From: Salinivenus iranica
GTDB taxonomy: Bacteria; Bacteroidota; Rhodothermia; Rhodothermales; Salinibacteraceae
Assembly (NCBI GenBank): GCA_002894665.1
Contig: NCRB01000008.1
Location: 30,291 to 94,290 of the forward strand
Direction of reading: 5' to 3'
DNA length: 64,000 nucleotides
Shown: positions 9,839-18,304 of the stretch, one piece after another
How positions within the stretch are numbered: the first letter of the stretch is position 1
Layout: every line of letters starts with the position of its first letter
Notes under the pieces: model-generated
Databases searched by the model: none
The model's input: only the letters and a program-made list of their open reading frames with translations
Told to the model about the DNA's origin: nothing
Translations under genes and position numbers: made by a program

Positions 9839-9852
9839 TGGAAGTGCTTCCA
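9839..9852. promoter_or_regulatory. Palindrome TGGAAG-TG-CTTCCA, candidate operator
   Basis: Perfect 6-bp arms with a 2-bp spacer in the divergent region between the acyl-CoA dehydrogenase gene and pyrF. Its arms are identical to the core of the palindrome upstream of ppdK (43056-43075). No regulator is identified. Confidence 0.35.
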
Positions 9853-10004
9853 AAATCCAGGGGTGGTTCAAAGTCCGAGAACCCTCAGAGTTCCTGTGCA
9901 CTGCCGCCCGGGGACGGCGCGGCGCCTCCTCCCACTGTTTGCGCCTGCCTGGGATGCTCGTCACATTACGGGTGCTCGGTTTTTTGCTTTCAGCCCGCCT
10001 CTCC

Positions 10005-10820
10005 ATGTCGTTCTCGTCCCGCCTCCGCCGCCTCCAAACGCAAAAGGACACGGTCGTCTGCGTAGGCCTGGACCCGGTCCCCGCCCGCCTCCCCGGCGCG
10101 CTGCGGGACGGCCGCCTGCCCACCGAGGCCGTCCGCACCTTCTGCGCCGACATCATCGAGGCCACGGCGCCGTACGCCTGCGCCTTCAAACCCAACCTCG
10201 CCTTCTTCGAAGCGCTGGGGCCGGCCGGACACACGGTGCTCGCGCAGGTCCTGGCGACCGTGCCCGACGACTGTCTGGTCGTGGCCGACGCCAAGCGGGG
10301 CGACATCGGCCATTCGTCCGAGGCCTACGCCCGGGCCCTGTACGACACGTTCGACGCCGACGCGTGCACCGTCTCTCCCTACCTGGGCCGCGACAGCCTC
10401 GCGCCGTTTCTGTCTGAAGCGGACCGCTGCGCGTTCGTGCTGGCCCGCACCTCCAACGACGGGGCCGCAGACCTGCAGGAGGCCTGCACCTGCGACGGCA
10501 CGCCGCTCTACCGGCACGTGGCCCGGACGGTGGCCGATTGGGACGACGCCGCGGAAGGGACCGCCGGGCTCGTGGCGGGCGCCACGGCCCCCGAGGCCCT
10601 GGCCGAGCTGCGCGAGGATGCGCCCTCGCTGCCCTTCCTCATTCCCGGCGTGGGCGCCCAGGGCGGCAACCCGTCCGCCGTCGTCGATGCGGCCCAGACC
10701 GACGACGGCCCCATCCTCGTCAACAGCAGCCGCAGCATCATATACGCGTCCGAGGGCGACGAGTACGCCGACGCGGCGGCGGACGCGGCGAAGGCGCTGC
10801 GGAACGCGCTCCGTGCTTAA
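10005..10820 (+). CDS. pyrF: Orotidine 5'-phosphate decarboxylase (type 2)
   Basis: A 271-residue TIM-barrel enzyme that converts OMP to UMP in pyrimidine synthesis. The catalytic D95-x-K97-x2-D100 set lies in VVADAKRGDIGH; the N-terminal VVCVGLDPVP and the late FLIPGVGAQGG phosphate-binding segment are also present. Length and motifs fit the longer type 2 subfamily. The frame is open to 9939, but MSFSSRLRRLQTQKDTVVC is a normal family start. It stands alone: no other pyr gene is nearby, and a CRISPR array follows directly. Confidence 0.95.
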   Translation: MSFSSRLRRLQTQKDTVVCVGLDPVPARLPGALRDGRLPTEAVRTFCADIIEATAPYACAFKPNLAFFEALGPAGHTVLAQVLATVPDDCLVVADAKRGDIGHSSEAYARALYDTFDADACTVSPYLGRDSLAPFLSEADRCAFVLARTSNDGAADLQEACTCDGTPLYRHVARTVADWDDAAEGTAGLVAGATAPEALAELREDAPSLPFLIPGVGAQGGNPSAVVDAAQTDDGPILVNSSRSIIYASEGDEYADAAADAAKALRNALRA

Positions 10821-10886
10821 CATCGCATCACCGCCCCGGCCAGCTCTCTTGATTCTCCGGGCGTCAGGCCCGTCGTTGTGAACGCA

Positions 10887-10912
10887 GAGAGTCTCCCTCC
10901 GACAGAATGACG
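10887..10912 (-). repeat. Possible dispersed-repeat fragment in the CRISPR leader side
   Basis: On the minus strand this reads CGTCATTCTGTCGG followed by GGGAGACTCTC. It resembles the start of the element at 45903-46035 (CGTCATT then GAGACATCT). ACAGAATG here (10902-10909) is also inverted as CATTCTGT at 10964-10971, just before the first CRISPR repeat. Weak call based on two copies. Confidence 0.3.
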
Positions 10913-10977
10913 GGACGTGGCGGGTGCCAGTAGCGCTCTCGCCAGCGTCTCGGTGTTCTCTGACATTCTGTAGCAGG

Positions 10978-11187
10978 GTAGCCCCGCATCCGCGGGGATA
11001 GACCCGACCCGCCCAAATACGTAGCCGATGCGATTCGGTAGCCCCGCATCCGCGGGGATAGACCCCAGCAGAAGGTAGAGGGTGGTCATGAGGCTGTGGT
11101 AGCCCCGCATCCGCGGGGATAGACCCGGGTGTGTCCTGGGACAAGTGGGAAACGGTGTGGTAGCCCCGCATCCGCGGGGATTGAAAG
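10978..11187 (+). CRISPR. Short CRISPR array, type I-E-like repeats, 4 repeats / 3 spacers
   Basis: Three identical 28-base repeats start at 10978, 11038 and 11099. Each runs from GTAGCCCCGC through GCGGGGATAGACCC, with a CCCCGC/GCGGGG stem. A fourth copy at 11160 matches for 22 bases and then degenerates (GGGGATTGAAAG). Spacers are 32, 33 and 33 bases (11006-11037, 11066-11098, 11127-11159). The length, internal palindrome and GATAGACCC end match the type I-E repeat class. The degenerate last repeat at the right implies the leader is on the left, between pyrF and 10978. No cas gene occurs in the window, so any interference or adaptation machinery must be elsewhere or lost. Confidence 0.92.
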
Positions 11188-11260
11188 CATGAGACGTTAT
11201 AAAGCATGAAACGGTTGTGTCTACGGAGCAGCACCTCCTGCCGCTCGTCGTCTCGTGCCT

Positions 11261-12661
11261 ATGCCTGGTTCCGGCGCCCCCGTCTACACTACGGACGACA
11301 CGTCCCCATTTCTTTTCGAGCCCGACCCGAGGGTCGAGGTGCCCGAGGCCCTCGTCCACGACCTCTGGCGCCACCAGCGCTTCGAGACCGAGGACCTCGC
11401 CACCACCGAGGGCACCCCGATCACGGTCTTCGACCCGGGACGGCTCAACGAGGACGCCGGCCCCGACTTCGCCAACGCCCACGTCCGCCTCGGCGACATG
11501 GACTGGCGCGGCGACATTGAGCTACACACCCGCTCCGGCGGCTGGTTTGAGCACGAGCACCACACCGATCCGCGCTACAACCGGGTCGTCCTGCACGTCA
11601 CCCTCCGCGCCGACATGTGGACCGGCGGCCTCCTGCGCCCCGACAAATCGCCCCTCCCGGAGCTCGTCCTCGCCCCTCGCCTCGGCGCGCCGCTCCGCTC
11701 CCTCCTCCGCGCCTTCCACACTCGTCCAGACGAAGACGCCCTTCCCTGCGCGCCGCGCTGGGACGAGGTGCCCGAACCGCTCATCCGCGACTGGATCGCC
11801 ACCCTCGCCACGGAGCGCCTGCGCGAGAAAACGCACCGTCTGGAGGCGAACTCCGATTCGTCGCTCGAAACGGCCCTCCACGAACGGCTGTACGCCGGGC
11901 TCGGCTACGCCAAAAACGACGAGCCCATGTCGACTCTGGCCACGCGCCTGCCGCCCGCCCTCCTCCGCTCCCTCGACACGCCCCGCGAGCGGGAGGCCCT
12001 CCACTTCGGCGTCGCGGGCCTACTCCCGGCCCCCGGCGACCTGCTGGAGGCCGACCGGGAGACGGCCGACTACGCCATGGCACTTCGTGATCGCTTCCGG
12101 CGGCTGCAAGTGCGCCTCGACCTCCCGGTGATGGAGGAAACGAACTGGACCTTCTTCCGGCTGCGCCCCAACAACTTTCCCCCGCTCCGCATTGCGCAGG
12201 CAGCCGCCTGGTACGACGACGGACACCTGCTCTCTGAGCCCCCCCTTCCTCGCCTGCGCTCCGCCCTCCACGACGACGCCCCGACGGAGGCGCTCCGAGA
12301 CGCCCTGGCCGCCACCCCTCCGCCGTTCTGGCAGACGCACTACCACCTCACCAAGCCCGCCTCGGAGCACGATCCCAGCCTGGGTGCCTCGCGCCGCGAC
12401 ACCCTGCTCATCAACGCGGTGGTCCCCACCCTGCTCCTTGATGCCGACCTGCGCGACGACGACTCTCAGGCCCGCGCCACCCGGGAGGTGATCCGATCCC
12501 TCCCGCCTTCCAGCGACGCTGTCGTGCGCCGATTCGAAGACCTGGGCGCCGAGCCCCAGTCGGCCTACGAAGCGCAGGGCCTCCACCACCTGTACCGTGC
12601 GTACTGCACAGAGGGCCGGTGCCTGGATTGTGCCATCGGCCAGCACCTCCTCGACGTGTGA
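11261..12661 (+). CDS. DUF2851 family protein
   Basis: A 466-residue protein with the DUF2851 hallmarks I recognise: an early LVHDLWRHQRF segment, DPGRLNEDAGPDFANAHVRL, then DWRGDIELHTRSGGW, and a C-terminal YCTEGRCLDCAIGQHLL with three closely spaced cysteines. The role is unknown; the Asp/Glu/His-rich N-terminal core suggests a metal-dependent fold, but that is only inference. A GTG two codons upstream is possible; the ATG after it is used. The gene begins just past the CRISPR array, with no sign of functional linkage to it. Confidence 0.85.
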   Translation: MPGSGAPVYTTDDTSPFLFEPDPRVEVPEALVHDLWRHQRFETEDLATTEGTPITVFDPGRLNEDAGPDFANAHVRLGDMDWRGDIELHTRSGGWFEHEHHTDPRYNRVVLHVTLRADMWTGGLLRPDKSPLPELVLAPRLGAPLRSLLRAFHTRPDEDALPCAPRWDEVPEPLIRDWIATLATERLREKTHRLEANSDSSLETALHERLYAGLGYAKNDEPMSTLATRLPPALLRSLDTPREREALHFGVAGLLPAPGDLLEADRETADYAMALRDRFRRLQVRLDLPVMEETNWTFFRLRPNNFPPLRIAQAAAWYDDGHLLSEPPLPRLRSALHDDAPTEALRDALAATPPPFWQTHYHLTKPASEHDPSLGASRRDTLLINAVVPTLLLDADLRDDDSQARATREVIRSLPPSSDAVVRRFEDLGAEPQSAYEAQGLHHLYRAYCTEGRCLDCAIGQHLLDV

Positions 12662-12720
12662 TGCGCCCCGATCTCGCCCCCGCAGGCCTCACTCCTGTTC
12701 CTCTTTTGCGCACGCTTTCT

Positions 12721-12728
12721 TACATTTG
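12721..12728 (+). promoter_or_regulatory. Possible Bacteroidota -7 element TACATTTG
   Basis: It matches the TAnnTTTG consensus of Bacteroidota housekeeping promoters, 35 bases before the ABM gene start. A TTG at the expected -33 distance was not found, so support is partial. Confidence 0.25.
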
Positions 12729-12763
12729 GCGTCCATCGCACCGCGAACGAATGCTCGCTCCCC

Positions 12764-13099
12764 GTGCTCGTCCGGATTGTCCGCATGACCTTCCGCCCCG
12801 ACACCCTCGACGCGTTCCTGGAGCAGTTCGACGCCTCGGCCCCGAAGATTCGCTCGTTCCCGGGGTGCCTTCATCTCGAGCTGTGGCGCGACGCCGATGC
12901 CCCCGTCGTCTGTACAACCTACAGTCACTGGAAAAATGAGGCCGCCCTCGAACAGTACCGCGAGAGTGACCTGTTTCGCTCGACCTGGCGCACCGTAAAG
13001 CCGCTCTTCGGGGACCAACCCGTAGCCCACAGCTACGCTGTCCTCCGCCCGGCCGACGCCATCGGTACAGCCTCGTCGGATCCCCCGGCGGATCGCTAG
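12764..13099 (+). CDS. Antibiotic biosynthesis monooxygenase (ABM) domain protein
   Basis: A 111-residue ferredoxin-like alpha+beta domain. MLVRIVRMTFRPDTLDAFLE is the typical first strand and helix, followed by FPGCLHLELWRD and YSHWKNEAALEQYR. Members are small cofactor-free oxygenases or heme-related proteins; this copy lacks context to choose. The preferred start is a GTG that places the first beta strand at residue 1; no in-frame ATG precedes it. The stop codon overlaps the stop of the convergent lipoprotein gene by 4 bases. Confidence 0.8.
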   Translation: MLVRIVRMTFRPDTLDAFLEQFDASAPKIRSFPGCLHLELWRDADAPVVCTTYSHWKNEAALEQYRESDLFRSTWRTVKPLFGDQPVAHSYAVLRPADAIGTASSDPPADR

Positions 13100-13515
13100 G
13101 AGCACGTGAACCGCCACCAGCGGTCCGTGCTTTGTTCCGCCGTACAGGTGCCTTCAATATTGCAGAGGCGTCCCACCGAGTCGGGGGCAATCGCGCCGCT
13201 GGACGGGGCCGTAAGGAACCCGACGGCCGGCCACAGCCCTTCCCCGCCCCACACGCAGAGGACGTCCGCCCCTCGGTCGTAGCGCAGGTGGTCGATGCCG
13301 AGGTCCAGCATGAGCGTGCGCCCCTGTGCGGGCCCCGTGTTGCGGAGCCAGAAGAAGGAGGTGTCGGGCCGGGCCTCCGCCTGCGACACCACGACCTGAA
13401 CGAGCTGATTGTACTGGGCCGGGGCCTCTCCCGGCGGCGTGGGCGATGCCCCACAGGCCGCGACCCCCAGCCCTACCAACACCCCACAGGCGAGTCGGAC
13501 GAAGGACCAGTGCAT
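13096..13515 (-). CDS. Predicted lipoprotein, hypothetical
   Basis: A 139-residue protein with a lipoprotein signal (hydrophobic run, lipobox GVAAC, Cys about residue 21) and three further cysteines near the C terminus (LCNIEGTCTA and the penultimate residue), which could form disulfides outside the cytoplasm. No family recognised. It starts 44 bases after the next upstream minus-strand lipoprotein gene, so the two probably form a small operon. Confidence 0.6.
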   Translation of the reverse strand: MHWSFVRLACGVLVGLGVAACGASPTPPGEAPAQYNQLVQVVVSQAEARPDTSFFWLRNTGPAQGRTLMLDLGIDHLRYDRGADVLCVWGGEGLWPAVGFLTAPSSGAIAPDSVGRLCNIEGTCTAEQSTDRWWRFTCS

Positions 13516-13559
13516 TGTACAGAAACCGTTCGGGTTGGGGAGCGTCCCGGCGGGCTACG

Positions 13560-14123
13560 CTACTCCTCCGGCGGCTGAAGCCCCGGGGTGCCCGTGACAG
13601 GCCCCAGCGCGTCCGTCATAGAGACCTCCCCCTCCCGCCGAGGGTCCGGGTAATCCACCGGCGTGATGGTGTAGGAACTCGGGCTTTGCACCTTCGGCCC
13701 CGGCGCCGACGTGTCCCGAACGGCGGCGTAAACCTGCCGAACGGTTCGGGTGTACTGTTGCCGAAGCAGTTTCTGGTCCGTAATCATCGCGCCGTAGGCA
13801 CGGTGGAGGGTGCGATACGACGCCTCGGCGGAGAGCGTATCCACGCGCTGCCGCTGCGCGGAGATCAGCGACTCGTGGAGTCGGACCAGGTCGTTGTACC
13901 GATCAGCCAGGGGCACAAGCGACGAATCCTGTTCGACCGCCGCACGCAGCTGCTGCAAATCGGACTGCGCAGACTCAAGGTCCGTTTCCAGCTCATTTAC
14001 GGCCGCCTCCATTTCCTCGTACGTCTGCGCCTCGGTGCCGCGCCCCCCGTAGGTGCGGCACCCGGCCAGAAGCACGAGAGCGGACAGGCCAGCGAGTACC
14101 AGAAAGTGGGCGGTCGTGCGCAT
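13560..14123 (-). CDS. Predicted coiled-coil lipoprotein, hypothetical
   Basis: A 187-residue protein with a strong lipoprotein signal (MRTTAHFLVLAGLSALVLLAGC), then a long helical coiled-coil region (EEMEAAVNELETDLESAQSD and onward to about residue 130) and a proline-rich tail. The open frame extends 20 codons upstream; the chosen ATG begins the signal peptide. It is likely anchored in the outer or inner membrane facing the periplasm. Function is unknown. It is transcribed away from the DUF4175 gene and shares an operon with the downstream lipoprotein. Confidence 0.7.
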   Translation of the reverse strand: MRTTAHFLVLAGLSALVLLAGCRTYGGRGTEAQTYEEMEAAVNELETDLESAQSDLQQLRAAVEQDSSLVPLADRYNDLVRLHESLISAQRQRVDTLSAEASYRTLHRAYGAMITDQKLLRQQYTRTVRQVYAAVRDTSAPGPKVQSPSSYTITPVDYPDPRREGEVSMTDALGPVTGTPGLQPPEE

Positions 14124-14430
14124 CGGCGCAGGGAAATGGTGTATAGAACGAGACATCCCGGGACTCGGGATCAAAGGCATCAACGTAAGATCTCGGTGCT
14201 ACCCGATTCTGTCACCTGGGACGCCGGGAGTTCTGTCCTTTTTCATGCATCCGGCACCGACGCTCTTCCGACGCCTGCTCCCGACGGGCCTTCCGCTGCG
14301 GAAACACCCCTACAGCCGGGTGGTACCCACGAACGTCTGGGACAGACGCCGCCGGGCTGCCAACAGGAATGCAGTCCCCTGATTCGGAGACGCGGTCCCG
14401 TTCGTTCCGCCGCGCGCACCTGAGATCGTC
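14124..14430. other. Divergent intergenic region, 307 bases
   Basis: It separates the minus-strand lipoprotein pair from the plus-strand DUF4175 gene and should hold both promoters. On the minus strand a TATACA box lies about 16 bases before the lipoprotein start. No convincing -35 partner, tRNA, repeat or small gene was seen. Confidence 0.4.
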
Positions 14431-17400
14431 ATGAGTGAACAGACGGCCCGTCTCGTCTCCCGCCTCCGTCGCCGCCTCCAGCATACGGCCCGGCGCATGA
14501 CGCGGGCCGACCTGGCGTTTGGACTCGTCGTCGCCCTCGGGTCGGCGACGGGCATCTGGCTTCTGGCAACCCTCCTTGAAGCGAATCTGTGGCTGGGCAC
14601 AACGGCCCGCACCGCCCTCGCCGCCGCCGTCTTCACCGTGGGACTGGGAGTCAGCGCCGCCGTCCTGGCGCGTCCCCTCGGGCAGTGGCTCGGGGTGCTT
14701 TCCGGCCCCTCCGAGGAAGACATCGCCCGGGCGGTGGGTCGCCACCATCCCACCGTGTCCGACCGCTTGGTAAACCTCCTCCACCTCGCCGAGGGCAAAC
14801 GAAGCCACGCGCCGGCCCCGATGGTGGACCGGGCCGTGCAGCACCTCGCCGAGGACCTGGACGACGTGTCGTTCGACGACGTCGAAGACTACGGCCGAGC
14901 GCGTCAGGCCCTCCACCTCGCCTCCCTCCCCCTCGTCGGCGTCCTCGCCTTCCTGCTGGTGGCCCCATCCACGTTCCTGAACGCGTCGGAACGCCTGCTT
15001 GCCCCCGGCACCGAATTCGAGCGGCCCGCGCCCTTCGAGCTCTCCGTGCGGCCCGGCGATGTCCAGATCGTGAGGGGAGACACCCTCCAGATTGACGCGC
15101 GGGCCACCGGCACGGCCCCGGCCCGCGCCCAATTGCTCTTGCGCGACACCACGGGCAGAACCGAGGAGGTGACCCTCGAGGCCGACTCCCTCGGCCGCTT
15201 CCGTCATGCGGTGCCCAACGTGCGGCGCCCCGTTCAGTACCGGGTCGTCGCCCCTCCCGTTCGCACGCCGTGGCACAACGTGGACGTGACCGCCCGCCCC
15301 CTCGTCCGCCAGCTCCAACTGACCGTCTCGCCCCCCGAATACACCGGCCGGTCGCCCCGAACCCTCGATCCCAACGTGGGCGACGTAACCGCCCTTCCCG
15401 GGAGCCGCGTCGAGCTTGAGGCCACCCTGGGCGGCGCCGACGTTGCCCAGGCCGTGCTTGACTTTGAGGACGGCGCGGCCGACACCCTGTCCGTGCGCCA
15501 TGACACCGCCACGGGCGCTTTCACCGTCCAGCACGAGGAGACGTACCAGCTGCGGCTGCGGAGCCCCGAGGGCATTCCCAACCGCAGCCCCATCCGCTAC
15601 CACACGGCCCTTCGCACCGACGCCGCCCCCTCCGCGTCTTTCGTCTCGCCGGACAGCCCCGCCGACCTGGAGGCCGACCTCGTCCAACCCCTCGAGGTCC
15701 AACTGAGCGACGACTTCGGCTTCCGTCGGGCGGCCCTCTTTTACCGGGTGGTCGAGGAGCGCTTTGGCGACGGGCAGTCGGATTTTTCCTCGATCGAGCT
15801 CCCCCTCTCCGCGCCCGATCAAACCAGCCAGACCCTCTCCCACGAGTGGCTTCTGGCGCAGGAGAGCGGCCTCGACCCGCAGCCGGGCGACGAAATCGCG
15901 TATTACGTGCAGGTGTGGGACAACGACACCGTCAACGGCCCCAAAAGCGGCCGCACCCGCACCCAGCGCCTCCGCATGCCGTCCCTCTCCGACCAGTACG
16001 AGCAACTCGAACGCGCCGAGGACACGGCCCGCCAACAGCTCGACGCCCTCCAGCGGCGTGCCGATTCGACGCGGCAACAGTTCGAGCAACTCCGCCGCGA
16101 GCTCCGTCGCTCCCGCGAGGCCGACTGGCAAGATCGCCGCCAGCTCGACCAGCTCCAGCAACAGCAGGCCTCGACCCAAAAAGAGGCCGAGGCACTGGCG
16201 CGCACGATGAACGAGATGACCCGCCAGATGCAGCAAAATGAACTGTCAAGCCCGAAAACGGCGCAGCAGTTTCAGGAACTCAAGCGGGTGGCCGAGGAGA
16301 TGTCTTCCCCTCAGTTGCAGAAGGCCCTCGAAAAGCTCAAAGACGCCCTTTCCGAAGACAGCTCCCCTCGGCAGCGGCAGCAGGCCCTCGAAAACGCCCA
16401 GCAGCGCCAGCAACAATATCAGCAGCAGGTGGAGCGCACTGCGGAGCTGTTTGAGCAACTGAAAACCCAGCAGCAGCTGGAGGAGCTGGTCAATCGGACG
16501 CAAGAGCTGAGTGAGGTGCAGGACTCCCTCGCCGAACGCACCACCGAGCGCATGGCCGACTCCCTCGGAGCGGACGCGGACTCCTCACGATCGCCCCTCG
16601 CGGACTCGGCCCACTCCTCCTCGTCGCCGTCGTCCCCCCCAGACAGCACACAGGGCCCGCCCGACGGGGATCCGTCTGCCCCCGACTCGTCGTCCCACGA
16701 CGGGTCCGACGCCTCCCCGGACCCGCGCCCCGCCAATGAGGACCTGTCTCGCGAACAGGAGCGCGCCGCCGAGGAAATGGAGCGCCTGCTGGAAGAAATG
16801 GAGCAAGCGCGGAAAGAGATGAAGAACGTGTCGTCGGCCCCCAAGGAGCAAATGAAGCAGACGCAGCAGCAGATGCAGCGGCAGAACATGCCCCAACGGA
16901 TGCGCGAAAACAGCCGCCAGCTGCGCAACAATCAGATGCAGAAGGCACGCCAGGGCCAGCGCCGGATGCAGCAGCAGTTGCAGCAAACCCAGCAGCAGCT
17001 GAGCAAAATGCAACAGGGCATGCAGAGCAAGCAACAGGGCCTGAATGTGCAGGGCCTGCGCACGGCACTCGAAAACACCCTCCAGTTGTCGAAGGAACAG
17101 GAAGATCTCCGCCGGACAGTCGAGGACCTGTCGGAGGACGGCGCGGCCCTTCGCCCCCATGCTCGTTCGCAGAAGTCCCTCGTCGACGGCCTCGAATCCG
17201 TGACGGACTCTCTGGAGTCGATCGCCCGCCGCTCCCCCACCATGACGCAGGCGGTACAGTCCGAAACCGGCCAGGCCCTCCGAGCGATGGAGTCGGCCAT
17301 CTCGGCCCTCGACGAGCGCGACGCCAACGTGGCGGGTCGTCATCAGAAAACATCGATGACGCACCTGAACGAACTGGCCCTCCGCCTCTCCGACCTGCTT

Positions 17401-18021
17401 CAACAAATGCAGAACCAGCAGCAGCAAATGGGCGGGCAGGGCATGTCGACCCAGCAAATGATGCAGCAAATGCAGCAGGCAGCCGGGCAACAGCAGAAAC
17501 TAAACCAACAAATTCAGCAGCAACTCAACCAGGCACAGGGCAAGCGTCTGTCGGGCGAGCCCTCGGAGCGCCGGGAAAAACTGGCCCAACGGCAACGCAA
17601 ACTGAAGGAGCAGCTTCAGAACATCGAGTCAGAGGCCGGAAGCGACGCCCAGCAACAAATCATGGGCGACCTGTCCAAAATCCAGGAGCAGATGGAGGAA
17701 TCCGCCCGCGAGATGGAGCAAAACGGAAATCGCGAGGACATCCGCGAGCGCCAGCAACAAATTCTGACCCGCCTGCTCAACGCCCAGAAATCCCTCCAAA
17801 CGCAGGGCAAACAACAGGAGCGTCGCGGCCAGGAAGCCGAGAACGCCCCCGCCTCCCGCACTCCAGACGATCGACCGACGCCCGACGACACGGAGGCGCT
17901 GCGGCGCGACCTCATTCGCTCCCTGGAGATGGGCTACACGTCCGAGTACGAGGATTTAATCCGCCGATACTTCGACCTGCTCGACGAAGAAAGCGACCGT
18001 CCCTCCTCCTCCTCGAATTAA
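14431..18021 (+). CDS. DUF4175 family large membrane-anchored coiled-coil protein
   Basis: A 1196-residue protein. Two hydrophobic segments lie near residues 29-50 and 54-75, and a third near 150-172, followed by a periplasm-like beta-rich region (about 190-520). A very long Gln/Met/Glu-rich helical region runs from about 525 to 1130, interrupted by a Ser/Pro/Asp-rich linker near 710-770. The architecture fits DUF4175. No enzymatic motif was found. The Q/M-rich stretches (for example QQMQQAAGQQQKLNQQIQQQ) are unusual even within this acidic proteome. It lies just upstream of the glgA-like/DUF4270 block; an envelope scaffold role is an inference. Confidence 0.85.
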   Translation: MSEQTARLVSRLRRRLQHTARRMTRADLAFGLVVALGSATGIWLLATLLEANLWLGTTARTALAAAVFTVGLGVSAAVLARPLGQWLGVLSGPSEEDIARAVGRHHPTVSDRLVNLLHLAEGKRSHAPAPMVDRAVQHLAEDLDDVSFDDVEDYGRARQALHLASLPLVGVLAFLLVAPSTFLNASERLLAPGTEFERPAPFELSVRPGDVQIVRGDTLQIDARATGTAPARAQLLLRDTTGRTEEVTLEADSLGRFRHAVPNVRRPVQYRVVAPPVRTPWHNVDVTARPLVRQLQLTVSPPEYTGRSPRTLDPNVGDVTALPGSRVELEATLGGADVAQAVLDFEDGAADTLSVRHDTATGAFTVQHEETYQLRLRSPEGIPNRSPIRYHTALRTDAAPSASFVSPDSPADLEADLVQPLEVQLSDDFGFRRAALFYRVVEERFGDGQSDFSSIELPLSAPDQTSQTLSHEWLLAQESGLDPQPGDEIAYYVQVWDNDTVNGPKSGRTRTQRLRMPSLSDQYEQLERAEDTARQQLDALQRRADSTRQQFEQLRRELRRSREADWQDRRQLDQLQQQQASTQKEAEALARTMNEMTRQMQQNELSSPKTAQQFQELKRVAEEMSSPQLQKALEKLKDALSEDSSPRQRQQALENAQQRQQQYQQQVERTAELFEQLKTQQQLEELVNRTQELSEVQDSLAERTTERMADSLGADADSSRSPLADSAHSSSSPSSPPDSTQGPPDGDPSAPDSSSHDGSDASPDPRPANEDLSREQERAAEEMERLLEEMEQARKEMKNVSSAPKEQMKQTQQQMQRQNMPQRMRENSRQLRNNQMQKARQGQRRMQQQLQQTQQQLSKMQQGMQSKQQGLNVQGLRTALENTLQLSKEQEDLRRTVEDLSEDGAALRPHARSQKSLVDGLESVTDSLESIARRSPTMTQAVQSETGQALRAMESAISALDERDANVAGRHQKTSMTHLNELALRLSDLLQQMQNQQQQMGGQGMSTQQMMQQMQQAAGQQQKLNQQIQQQLNQAQGKRLSGEPSERREKLAQRQRKLKEQLQNIESEAGSDAQQQIMGDLSKIQEQMEESAREMEQNGNREDIRERQQQILTRLLNAQKSLQTQGKQQERRGQEAENAPASRTPDDRPTPDDTEALRRDLIRSLEMGYTSEYEDLIRRYFDLLDEESDRPSSSSN

Positions 18022-18165
18022 AGTCGGCCGCCCCCCTGGCCCGGCTTCAGCGTGCGGTCTCCGGCGCCCTCTACGCCCCAACGGCATGTAAGAATCGTTA
18101 ATTCCCACACTCTTGACGCTCAAAAGGCCCGTTGCTTCCGGAAAATATTGATTTGGGGGCGATAT

Positions 18166-18195
18166 TTGAGTAGAGTGAGAATCCGTGCTTATAAT
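18166..18195 (+). promoter_or_regulatory. Sigma-70-like promoter of the glgA-like gene
   Basis: TTGAGT, an 18-base spacer, then a perfect TATAAT, in a locally AT-rich 283-base gap upstream of the gene starting at 18305. Expected transcript start is about 18202. Confidence 0.5.
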
Positions 18196-18304
18196 AGTCT
18201 ATTTTCGTGCCCCGCGACGGGTGCGGTCTTTCGGCCCTCAGTGTCATTCCTGAAGGGTTTCGTATTGTCGACACCGCCCCAACCAACAGAGCTCGTCCAG
18301 TCGC

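Noticed and set aside
9990..11482. Long minus-strand frames across the CRISPR region with repeated SIPADAGLP and SPRMRGY strings
   Set aside because: They are translations of the CRISPR repeat in different frames, a familiar artefact of type I-E arrays.
14212..16236. 674-residue minus-strand frame antisense to the DUF4175 gene
   Set aside because: High G+C makes antisense frames open; its composition (Gly/Val/His/Leu-rich) is that of a codon shadow, and the plus-strand gene has clear domain structure.
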